Below are positions 50,701 through 60,809 of a DNA stretch of 64,000 nucleotides, in pieces. Every line of letters starts with the position of its first letter. The first letter of the stretch is position 1. The stretch is from Oreocharis arfaki (lineage: Eukaryota; Chordata; Aves; Passeriformes; Paramythiidae). A model generated the notes under the pieces. The model was given only the letters and a program-made list of their open reading frames with translations, was not told the origin of the DNA and searched no databases. A program made the position numbers and the translations under genes. Location: the NCBI GenBank assembly GCA_013398015.1, contig VZRR01010259.1, positions 124,001 through 188,000 on the forward strand, given 5' to 3'.

Positions 50701-52124
50701 CAAAAAGCATCTTTAACTTTCCATCGTGCTGCCCTTTGCTTCCACCTAATGGGTCTTGGCATTTCTGGTCAGCAGCCACATAACACATGCTGCTGTATGG
50801 AGCACTCAGCAATGGGTTTGCTAATTTTTCTGACCCATAAATCACTTGCATAAACTTTTAATGGCAAGGAAAAGTGCCTTTCATTCCTGCTTCCTCCTTG
50901 CAATGGGAAAAGCAGTCTGATAACAGGCAGTGCTGGCCTAATGTGTGGGGCTGGAGACTTTCCCGTCAGCAGAGGGGCTGTCTGCATTCATTCAGGAATT
51001 CTTTCCATTCTCCTCTTAGCCAGACTCTGGATGACATTAATATTATGTGTCTTGTCATAAGCTGTGCTTTCGGAGCCAGTGGCGTATCAGACTGCACGTC
51101 TCAGGAATGTGGACTGCCAGTCTGGCTGTGGGTGCTGGCTGTGGGGTATGTCCCCTCTCCTCTGTCCCATCCCGACCCCAGCCTGGCTCTGAGCTCATTG
51201 ACCCACCAAGAATTCCATGGGCTGGAGAGAACTCAGGTCTCAGATCTCTGCTCTGGTCCTGGGTGGCTGGGCAGCACCCTTGCTTGGGAGCATCCTAATG
51301 CATTCCCAGAGGTAAGGCTTGCCAGCCCAGGTGGTCATTGCTCTTGTGAGACCTGTTAGTTGAGCACAGCATTGTGCATTAGTGATCTCTCCTTATCCCT
51401 TCCTGTGGCTCTGCAGAGCAGAGGGAGCAGGGCCCTTGCCATCATAACTGCCTCTGAGAGATGAGAACTTGGTAAGGTGGTGGCTCCTTTGAAAGACAAA
51501 CTGGATCTGTCACGAATCTGTGGGAAGCAGGGCTGGGATTGCCAACTGCACAGCTCCTGGAGATACAAGGATTGCAAACTCTTTCGCATTGTCTTCCCCA
51601 CAAAGATGAAGAGGTGGAGGGAGGGTTTTTAACATTGCTGTCACTTTGGTGCTGACACCCAGCACAAGTGGGAGTTGGTGTGGCAGTGCCAGGCAGCCCT
51701 AGGGACTGGAGGCATTCCTAGAAGGGGATCTATATGAGGCTGTGTGCCCATGCTGAGCGAGCCGCACTCCATGGGTTTCCTTGGGGCCCATTAAAAAAGG
51801 GATTTCTTGAGACAGGAGGGCCATTCCTGGATGGAGATTTCCCTCTGTATATGATGCTGAGGGTAAAGTCCTCTGCCCTGGGCTCAAAAATGTGATAGTC
51901 CTGAGAAAATTGTGGAGAACACTGGAGCTGAGAATGAGGAGCCCTGCTGAAGTTGTGCCTCCACATCCTGTGTGGCCCAGCACATGGATGCAGGTCTAAG
52001 CTTTCATCCCTGGCCCACAGCAGGGATGTTTTGGCACAGAGGGGCACTTCAGCGCCGTGCCAGGAGTCTGAAGGTTGTCACCAATTTGCATGAAAAGGAG
52101 CAGACTGCAGTCATATTAACCTTT

Positions 52125-52165
52125 AATGAAGAGGCGCAGCCCGCAGTGACTGCGTCCTCTGCAGC
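52125..52165. other. GC-rich hairpin with nested palindrome
   Basis: GAGGCGCAG (52131-52139) pairs with CTGCGTCCTC (52150-52159) apart from one bulged base. Inside, CGCAG-TGA-CTGCG is a perfect alternative short stem. It lies at the start of a CpG-richer patch (52125-52400). No RNA gene family fits, and a chance or regulatory palindrome is most likely. Confidence 0.4.
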
Positions 52166-53819
52166 GCAGACACTTCAGTCCAATGATGCCATTTGAATCA
52201 AGACAGGATGGAGGATGGTAGGACGGGCAGGTGTTGACTTTATCCCTTCCATATGAACCACAGACGAGGGTGAGGAGCTCCAGGCCAGGCAGGGTACATT
52301 TTCCACCCACACAGGCGAGAGCCAAGAGATCCCAAAGGCATCTTGTGCCGCTTGTGCCGTCCAGCGCTGCGACGTCTGGCCTGACGTTGTGCTGCCAGAT
52401 GAAGCCAGCAATTTCATTTAACAAGGCTGCAAAGTGGCGTTGATAATTTCAAAGGAACTCAGGCAAATGGCTGAGGTTTTTCTAGTGGTCTAAATCCCTG
52501 CCTGCAAACCAGTACATTGGGCTTTGAGCAATTAATTCCTAATCATGCCAAATGCCTTCAGGAGCCCAGTGTCAGTATTGAGAGCTTAAAACAGTTTTTC
52601 ACTGTACCACAGATAATTTGGATAAAGCAAAGAGAGCAGTCTTGTGGCATTTCCAGCCTCAAGGTGTGAGAGTTGTCCATAAGTGACATTTGTATTCAGA
52701 GAACCCTCCCATGCATTTGTGTTGTAGGCATCTATTACTGGGAAGGCACCATAGCTAATATAAAGGGCATTCTTTTATACCCCGGAAAGGGAGTTCATTA
52801 TAGGGAAAAGCCATTCTAGCTTAGTAAGAAATGAATCTAAAACTGCCTCAGAGCTGCTATTCTCATCAAGTTTCAATGTTAGCAGTTTTAACCAAGAGCT
52901 AATTGAGCAATCTCAGAAAGTGGAGTAATTCCATTATTCAGCCAGGCTTTGTGCAAGGCTACTGCTAGCTGTGAGAGGAGCACAAATGACTTTCATCAAG
53001 CCAGGAACCGCCAGCATTCTTGCCTTTTACTACTTTTTCTTTCAAAAAAAAAAGTAGGTCTTTTGGTCTTTTGGCAACTGTCCAGACCAACAGGAGCTCC
53101 ACACCAACATTGCAAGGCTCATATGTAACACTGCAATCCAATTTTTTTGGATAATAGGGGATTTGATTTTCGTGGCTCTTCAGGCAGCAGTGTTGTGTTC
53201 CAGAGTGGATGGCTGAAGATGCTCCTGTTTGTTGGATAGGCAGAGTGTCACCAAGAAAACAGCACACTGTTCTTGCATAATTTTGCATGGAAAAGAGCCA
53301 TTGCAAGTGCCAGCCCAGCTACTCACCAAAGAGCATGATTCTGTCATTGGCTGCGCTCTCAGGAGATGTGGGATTAGCTAATGTTGGTTTTAGAAGAGCT
53401 TTTATAGAAACCTCTGAAGTTCCTCTGCTTCATGGAAGAGCTGTAATCAAAAATAAACTAACACAGTTTAAAGAAAAGAAGAAAAAGTCGGACCACATCC
53501 AGCATCTTTGGACTTAACACCTTGGAGAGGGTTTGTTGGTTGAGCCCTGGTGCTGTTTCTTTACTGTTTTCCTTCAGCTGATGCTGCTCCTGTTGGATGT
53601 GAACAGGACTATTTGCAGCCTTTTATGGAAGGTGACTTTGTGGGTGAATGCAGCAGGATTTAGAGTCCCATTCACAGGAGGTGGCTGTAGATCTCCTGTT
53701 TGTTATGAGATTGCGCTGTAACAACAATCCCCTCCAAGCCAGCAAAGAGCGAGAGCTCTCAGCAGTGTACTGCCCTTAGCAAGGGGACATAAATCCATCA
53801 GTGTCTTTAGAGCCCTCTC

Positions 53820-53834
53820 AGACACACACACAGA
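53820..53834. repeat. CA dinucleotide microsatellite
   Basis: A short ACACACACACAGACACAG run. It is a simple repeat of likely variable length with no other feature nearby. Confidence 0.8.
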
Positions 53835-55128
53835 CACAGCAGGGCTGCCTGTCTCAGCAGCAGCCTCTCGTGGCACTGTTTGGTTCAAGTGTGACGCTTT
53901 CAAAGCTATACTGTCCTAACCCAGCGTGGAGCTAGACACACCTGAGGCAGGCACACTGATATGGGCTGAGAAACCAGAGGTCTTTGCAGGTTGAAGCACA
54001 AACCCATGCTGAGCTGGGATGGTAAATCCATCCATAGATGGGAAGAAATTCAAACAGCGGAAGTCTTGTTCCTTTTCTAGGAGGGAGTAAGTGCTGTGAG
54101 GGAGAGACAAGATTGAGAGGAGCAGATGAGATATTGTAAAGGGTTAGGAGAAAGAAGTTTGGTAACATTTGTAGAAGTGGTTGGTCACATTTGACTCTAG
54201 TCTGAGTTTCTGGAAAGATGCTGGGGGTTTACTTGGTGGCAGCTCACCCAGCCAGAGGGACCACCATTGGAAGGGGGGCTCAGACTCCAGCTCAGAACAG
54301 TTCACCTCTGTCCTTTTGGGAGCAGGTTTCCACAATGAGCTACACGTGAAGAAAAGACCAACTTCTCCAGCCTGTCAAAAGCCAAGAACCCTGCCATGGA
54401 AGAGCTGTGTGGTGTTTTGGGTTTATCTCTCACACCTAGGTGGGATAACTCTTCCAACACCTGATGTACCCATCAGTTACATCTTGCAGGGAGGGATGAA
54501 GGTGAAGAAGGCAGCATGGGGGAAGAGCTGTTCTCATCTGTCCGGCCCCACCTCACTGCCATTTGCTCTGAAGCCCTTGGTTCTGTTACCTTGGTGGAAC
54601 AGCAGGTGTTTTAGTGTCCTTTTGCTTTAAGGAAGCTGCCTGCCTCCTTCCTGCACTTACTGGATTGCACACAAAGTACTCCTTGTCTCTCCCTTTCAGC
54701 GAACCCTGCTTAGCTAATGTCATTTGTCAAGTTAATCAGGGAGAGTGGGCACTTCGATGGCTGCTGTGCAGCCTAGCTGTATTGCCATGGAGACAAGCAG
54801 CCAAACAGGCATTTTACTTGCCCTGCCTCTCTTTGCAGAGATTTGCCTTGAGAAACCATTTTTTATTTGCCGTCAACCAACCAGCTTGCTGAGGGCATCA
54901 GTAGTTTTTCAAGGTTCCTATCCCAGGATTGGGAAGGGTCTACCTAACTTTTAGTGGAGCAAATAGTAATGCTGATACTAAAGCAGGTCAAGGGTCTGAA
55001 TGTGTAGCTCCTCTTCCCACATCCCATAGATGTTTGGCACTGGAAGGAGCTGTCTGAGAGGAGTTACAGCCCAGTAGCTTGCGTTTGGGGCTGTAATCGA
55101 GATGTCATCAGTCTACTTCAGCTGGATG

Positions 55129-55158
55129 GTTTCATAGGTGACTGTTTCATAGGTGACT
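55129..55158. repeat. Perfect 15-bp tandem duplication
   Basis: GTTTCATAGGTGACT occurs twice head to tail with no mismatch (55129-55143, 55144-55158). The identity implies a recent duplication, so the site may be polymorphic. Confidence 0.92.
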
Positions 55159-58100
55159 ACAGAAGCTATGACTATGAAAGATACTTTGAAAAGCACCAAG
55201 GCTTGCATTTAAGAGTATCTCAGGAGCTTGAAATCTCTCCAGAAGTGGTGATATTTAGGTGCTGGCGTGCCTTGGTCACATTTGAAATTCAGAGGTGAGT
55301 GTAAGCCATACTCTCCAGCTGACCTCTTGCATAAGGCAGGCTTAGGATGAGTTTCATCCACTTAACTCATAAGCAAAATCTGGGTATTGAAAGAGCTGAC
55401 AGGAGATGTACATGTTACAGAGCTGAAAAGCCATCCCATCACTCCCTCTCCTTCACCTCACATGTGCACATGTTAAATGATGCATGGAACAGGTTTGGAA
55501 ATGCTCCCTCCTCTATCGTGGTTAGCAGGACAGCTGGGATCTGCTGGCACCTATGGGAGGGACAGCCACCTGCTGACCCCTAGCCCTGTCTGTGGGACAG
55601 CAGAGGAAACCTCACATCAGCACAGAAAGGGCAAAAGTTCAGATCAGATTGTTTATGGGATTTTATGGAGCCAGGAGCCAAGGATAGCTCAGCTAATCCA
55701 GAGGAAACTGTAGCGATGCTGTTAGAATGCATTTCACATGGGATTCATTCAGCGCGCGTTCAGATGGACCAGTCTTTCTGTCTCCGTTTTTTTAGCCATG
55801 AAATATTTTTCTTTGTACTCCTGTCTGCCAGCTGCACTGAGCCAGACTCCAAACGAGGCTGTTTTAAGGAAAAAACCCACAGAAACCCCAAAACCTCTTG
55901 TCGTTTGACCTGCCGACAAGTTAGCAGGGCTTCAGCACAGCTCCCAGCAACATCAGCACCAGGCACTGGGCTGGGTCCATGCTCTGCCAGCCATGCTCTG
56001 CTCCCACCAGCCCCAGCATCCATAGCTTTTCTCCAAGCCACAGTGTAGTGCTTGTTGAGTTGAAGCTCTGGCGAGAACGTGAGCTAAAAGGGCAACTGAA
56101 AGGCCACGTGGGGAGAGCAGGAAGGCAGCAGCTTTGCTGTACCCTCCAGCTCCTCAGCACCTGAAGCCTTGCCAGCTTCATGGGCAGTCCTAGCCCTGGC
56201 TCATCCTCTTGAGTCACCAATATCCCATGCAGTCTCAGCGTGAGCTCCTCTTGGGAATAAGGTTTTCCTTTCAGGTGCAGTGAGGTCACCACATTAAGCT
56301 GTTTCATACTTCTGTCCTGAGCACCAGACCCCATTGCTCTGCTGGAAGAGGTGACGTGGCTTAACTCCAGGCGCAGGTGCCAGCTCCTTCACTGTCCCCA
56401 GCCTGTTCCCTCTGGCCCTGGCAAGCTCTCACATGCTCTGGATTACCCCAGCTGCAACTTGTGCCTCCTGGAAGCTGCTTTCCTCTCCCTGAACTCCGGA
56501 TGTTTAGAACAAATCTGACTAGGAGTTATGGAGCACCCCCATGCTCTTTCCTTTCATTCTTGCAGGACTTCTGCAGAAGGGTGCCTTTGGGGAGCACCTC
56601 TGTGACTCACACTCACCCAGTGATCCAGAGCTGGGAAGGACCCTCTCCCTGCAGGGAGTTTTGGCATCAGCCCACAGGGCATTGCAGCCTTCCCAGGGCA
56701 CTCTGGTTCGTTAACCTGAGCTGACACAAACCAACCCATCAGATCTTGGGGCTCCTTTTCCCCCCAGATACAGGACAGTGTCCAATCTTATGCATGTTAC
56801 GTGCTCCTTGAAAGCCAAACTGCAGATGCATCTCCCAGAGCCTGCTTCTGCCTTTGGGTGAGAGAGCAAGAGTAGCTTTTCAATTCTGAATATCCATGGT
56901 CACATCCTGCACACCCTGTCATGGGTGCAAAGCTCCTGGGTGCTTCCCAAGATGGAATTTTGGAGAGCGAAATAGGTAGTATGTGCTGTTAGTTCTACTT
57001 CAAGAATAAAAGCATTCCTGGCAGGAGGGTGCTCAGGTATGAGCTTCCATTCAGTACCTACAACATCAGAACAAGGATATCTCCAGGAAATTGCAAAAGC
57101 CCAAGCCCCAGAATGGTAAAACAAAATGCATAACTTAATAATCAGGTGGAAATTGCATCCAGCCAAAAGTGTCACTGTAGATAAGAGATGAAGGCTTCAC
57201 ACTTCAGTGCTCAGCAAGAACAGGAATGGCAGGGTCTGCTGCAGCATTTGCTTACAGTGTTCATCTCTGGGACATGCAATGAGCACGTGTTGCCTGTGAC
57301 AGAGATGAGATTTTGTTCACAGGTGGTTATTGCTTTGTCCTTAAAAATGCATTTGCATCTCCTTCCGTAGAGGCCGTATTTTGAGGGAGATGCAGGGACT
57401 CCATGGCCAACCTTTGCCCGAGCATGCATCTGTGTAGCTGAGGCTGGTGCTGGAAATGTCTCCCTCTTTCCTTGCACCAAAGCCCATGGGAAGGAGAGGC
57501 ACTGCCTTTTGCAGTCCACCTTGTTTTCCATGCCTCGCTGTGATGTGGCTCGGGCAGAAGGGGCTTCCCAGGTGTGAGCGTGGGCTGGCACAGCCTCACA
57601 CCTGTCCTCAGGCCACTGTTCCCCACGTGCCGCTGGTGTGAGAGTGGTGTGTCACCCACTCTCAGGACATGGCCATGGCCGTGCTGTAACCCGCTGGCTG
57701 CCACTGGCTGTCCCACGGCCCCGGTCCCCAGTGCCCCCGGGCCACGCTGTCCCACACCCCCTGGAGCCGCTGGCCATAGAGGGACCGAGGTTGCCATCTG
57801 CCGGTTCAGCTGCACAGGAACAGCAAAAGCCTGGCTCAGCCCTCTTGGAAGTGGCCCCTCAGGAGTGTGTCCTGATCCTGCTCGGGTCACAGGGCATTGC
57901 CCACCCCAGACCCAGCCCTTGGCCTCTGGTAGCATGTCCCCATGGGCAGGTGTTCCAGGGGACAGGGCGGGCAGCCCATTCCCATTTAGGCTGTGCTGCT
58001 CCCGTCCCACCCACACTGCCCCTGGGCCAGGATGTCCCTCCTGCCCTCCCTGTGGGGGCCTGAAGTGTTGGCCTCTGGCACAAAACCCTCTGTGAGAATC

Positions 58101-59029
58101 CAGAGGGCTCTTAATTAGGGAGCTCCTTCCCAATAAAGACTAATATTTCTACTGCTGATTATCACTGTCAGGTGCTTATTCCTCCTCCAGGCTTGTCTTT
58201 ATTTCCTTTCTCTTTCAAGTTCTTGGCAAGTACTCCCAGGCTGGGAATGTATCGTTGCTGTAGGAGTACCCCAGGAGTGCAGCACCCTGCACATCTCACC
58301 TGGCCAGTCTCCCCAGCAGTGGCCAGGACCAGGAGCTGCAGGAACGCCAGCTCCAGCCCTGGTCCCCCAGCCACCCTTGAAAAATCACTGCTTTGCCTGC
58401 AGGAACAATGAGGCTGAGCTGGCATAATCAGCAACAGCTCACTCAGGCATTGCTGGGAGGATGAGGTTACTTCTGTAAATCTATTATCTTTTTTGGCAAT
58501 TAGCACCAGTTAGGAGCCCTGGGAATACATGCAGGAAATAGCAGGAAGCCTGGTTAAGCACATCTCTTGCTTATCAAGCCCAGTTAAACAAGTCCCCTGT
58601 GGCACAGCCTTACTGCTGGTAGCACAACCCATACACGCACCAAAGATGATCCCTAGTGCTGGGATTGCTTTCTTTAGTACTGTGTAGCCCCAGAGGTTTC
58701 CATGCAATGCATGTACATTCAGAGATGGAAAGTGAGGGGCTCACCCCAGCCTGGAGTACCCCAGCAGTCTGCAGGTTGTATGGAGGAGCCTGTGGAGTCC
58801 CTGCATTCTCCTGGATGCCAAAGGCAGCCCCGCTGGAGCAGTGCTGGTGGCTTGTCCTGCCCGGGGACAGTGCTGTGTTGTGCTGTGGGTGGGAGCCTGG
58901 CGTGGGGCAGGGCTCGGTGGCTGGGCCTGACCACACATGTTGAGCTCAGGATGGGGGAGCGAGCGAGACGCTGTTTTCTCTGGCCCAGGAAGACAGAGAT
59001 GTGTGTTTGTTTTCCATGCTATCTTTCGC

Positions 59030-59135
59030 ACGGCGTTTGTTTTGCTTGTCAAGCGTTTCAGGAGATAAAATGACCTAAAGGGAGATTATTTTATCCTAAT
59101 TTAAGCTGTCAATTTATCACTGACTTCTGCTTGTC
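59030..59135. promoter_or_regulatory. Candidate noncoding regulatory element near the exon at 59368
   Basis: An abrupt AT-rich patch within the GC-rich block: GGAGATAAAATGACC, GGGAGATTATTTTATCC, CTAATTTAAGCTGTCAATTT and ATCACTGAC. The GATTA, TAATT, CAATTT and GATAA cores are clustered, and the contrast with its surroundings suggests constraint. The distance to the acceptor (about 230 bp) makes a splicing role possible too. Confidence 0.25.
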
Positions 59136-59367
59136 TGCGCCAGCAGGACAGCTTACTCTGAGTCCCTGGGGAAGCCTCCGCTAGAAAGTGAGAATTTGGG
59201 GGGGGATTTGCTGCAGTCTCACAGCTAATCTGTGCTTATGACAGCAACTGCAAGCTGCTCCCCTGTCCCTCTGTGTTGTATTAGTTCCCGTAACTGTGGA
59301 CTGGCTTGGCTTCCCAAGGGCCTCCCCTGTCTAACCGGGGCCTGGGGTTGTTTTTCTCGTGCTGCAG

Positions 59368-59551
59368 GCTGGTGGAGGAGTTCATGCTGCTGGCGAACAT
59401 GGCCGTGGCCCATCAGATCTACCGCTCCTTCCCCGAGCAGGCCTTCCTCCGCCGCCACCCCCTGCCCCAAACCAAGCTGCTGAAAGACCTCATGGACTTT
59501 TGCAACCAAGTTGGCCTCGACATCGACTTCAGCAGCGCAGGGACCCTGCAT
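59368..59551 (+). CDS. DIS3L2: DIS3L2 coding exon, RNB domain (184 bp, phase 2/0)
   Basis: This exon is 184 bp. The first G completes the Lys codon from the exon ending at 32218, then it reads LVEEFMLLANMAVAHQIYRS and ends DFSSAGTLH. The acceptor is CTCGTGCTGCAG and the donor is CAT|GTGAGT. EEFMLLAN is a signature helix of RNB nucleases, lining the channel near the active site. The RRHP motif and the LLKDLMDFCNQVGL helix follow with the same spacing as in human DIS3L2. Together with the 80-bp exon it makes exactly 88 codons. Third codon positions are strongly GC-biased, unlike the other exons, matching the surrounding GC-rich block. Confidence 0.97.
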
Positions 59552-60722
59552 GTGAGTGCACTGGCCTGGCAGGGCCACGGGGGCCAAGGGTGGGCAGCTA
59601 CGTGATGGCGTGTTTGTGGCAGCCTGTGCTTTATTCCCTGTCCCTCTCTGCCCAAGTAAAGCTGACAATTATGCCGTGCCATGACAAAACACCTCCCTCT
59701 CTCACTGTTGATCCCGTTAGCACTGGGCAGGGCTGGCCCAGCCCGTCCTAGTCAGCCATGTTGTGCCCAGAGTTTAAAGCAGGATGGGAAGGACCTTGCA
59801 AGTGACCCCTGTGCTGCCCTCCCTGCAGTGGGAAGGATGTTTCAGTGCAGGAGCACTCACTGAGACACTCAGATTTCCTTCTCTGGGCAGGTCCTGGGCA
59901 GGGAATTTGCTCCATACCACAAGGAAAGTAGCTCTGCAAGGGGCTGTTTCTGTCTGGGCTGCTGCAGGTCTCAGGGAGGGCAGGGTGGGGAGCGGGGTGA
60001 CTGGGAAGGACTGGAGAGCAGTGCTGGGAAAGGTCAGATGCAGCCAGCGCAAGAAGTATCCAACCACTCCTCTGCTGAGCATGTCCTGAGGCTGAACTCC
60101 AGCTGAATAGCACAGCACAGGTTCCAGGATTTTCTTTCTCAGCACAACTGGACTGTGGATAATCCTCTGTAAATCCCATCCCCACTGGCCTCCCGCACGC
60201 CCCTCCATCAGCTGGGACTGCTTTCCCCACTTGCTGTGCCTAGCCTATGTCAGCAGATGCAGGGCTGCTCACTCAGCTCCTCTCCTGCACTTTGAACCCT
60301 CCAGCCCTTCCTCACTGCTAGCCCCAGGCAGTGACCTCCCATATCCATGTCTCCCCAGAGTCCCATTAGTTCCTGTGCTGAAGCTCTCAGGAGCTGGATG
60401 GGAGCCAGGCACAGGTCGGGAGAGTGTTTATGGGCTCTCTCTCACAGCTGGGGACAGAGCCAGCAGTCCCCATGCCCCGGGTGCTCCCTGCCACTGACCC
60501 CAGGAGGAGAGCCAGTGCTCAGGACCATGTATGCAGTCTTACTGGGGCTGCTGGGACCACAGCAAAGCCCAATTTCATGTGCACCTTTTGGCTTACAAGG
60601 GGATTTGCAGGAAAAAGGGGAATTTGGCTTTGACAAGCTGCTGTTAGCACCAGTAAGGTCTGCCTGGGTCCCTTTACCACCATAACATGCCAACACTGAA
60701 TGCTCTGTGTTTTCTTCTCCAG
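59552..60722 (+). other. DIS3L2: Intron of 1.2 kb
   Basis: This intron is bounded by GTGAGT and CTTCTCCAG and is the shortest in the window. The minus-strand frames of up to 160 codons inside it (59748-60230) look like by-products of high GC content. I see no repeat or RNA gene. Confidence 0.9.
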
Positions 60723-60809
60723 AAAAGCTTAAGTGAAACATTTGGTGCTGACCAGTATTCCAGAGCAAGGAAAGAAGTGCTGACCTACATGTTCTCCAGG
60801 CCCATGCAG
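60723..60809 (+). CDS. DIS3L2: DIS3L2 coding exon, RNB domain (29 codons, phase 0/0)
   Basis: This exon is 87 bp, exactly 29 codons, reading KSLSETFGADQYSRARKEVL then TYMFSRPMQ. The acceptor is GTTTTCTTCTCCAG and the donor is CAG|GTGAGA. Length and content equal the human exon as I remember it (KSLTQTFG...SRPMQ), which is specific to DIS3L2 among the DIS3 paralogues. The next exon should begin with the M-A-x-Y-F-C segment leading to the PIRR motif, and I do not find it before 64000. Phase 0 at both ends means skipping removes 29 residues in frame. Confidence 0.96.

Larger units (their letters stand above)
32219..59367 (+). other. DIS3L2: Intron of 27.1 kb
   Basis: This intron is bounded by GTAAGT and CGTGCTGCAG. 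It holds short direct duplications (35714-35748, 37895-37934, 55129-55158), an 80-bp tandem repeat (46337-46510), probable CR1 fragments (46846-47085, 49486-49612), MIR-like remnants (37401-37465, 40815-40935), one N (47063), a CA run (53820-53834), several candidate regulatory stretches and a GC-rich block from about 57.4 kb to its end. I found no additional exon, no ncRNA gene and no credible opposite-strand gene. Confidence 0.85.
57400..59600. other. GC-rich, CpG-containing block in and around an exon
   Basis: GC content rises sharply compared with the flanking introns. C-runs and CCCGG/CCGCTGG blocks are most dense at 57,690-57,790, and the following exon (59368-59551) has nearly all G or C third positions. 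Stop codons are rare, so long frames overlap on both strands (268 codons minus at 57327-58133, 173 and 141 codons plus at 57574-58095 and 57638-58063). None resembles a protein. G-rich runs at 58887-58912 could form a G-quadruplex. A local recombination-driven (biased gene conversion) GC peak or an intragenic CpG island are the likely explanations. Confidence 0.6.

Noticed and set aside
57327..58133. 268-codon minus-strand open frame, the longest in the window
   Set aside because: It overlaps long frames on the other strand in a GC-rich block where stops are rare. The translation is Gly/Pro/His/Gln-rich with no domain, and there is no splice or promoter context.
59225..59668. 147-codon minus-strand frame over the EEFMLLAN exon
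   Set aside because: It is the antisense shadow of a GC-rich real exon. The + strand reading is unmistakably DIS3L2 with proper splice sites.
59748..60230. 160- and 144-codon minus-strand frames between two exons
   Set aside because: They lie inside the 1.2-kb intron in the antisense direction, overlap each other in different frames and resemble nothing I recognise.
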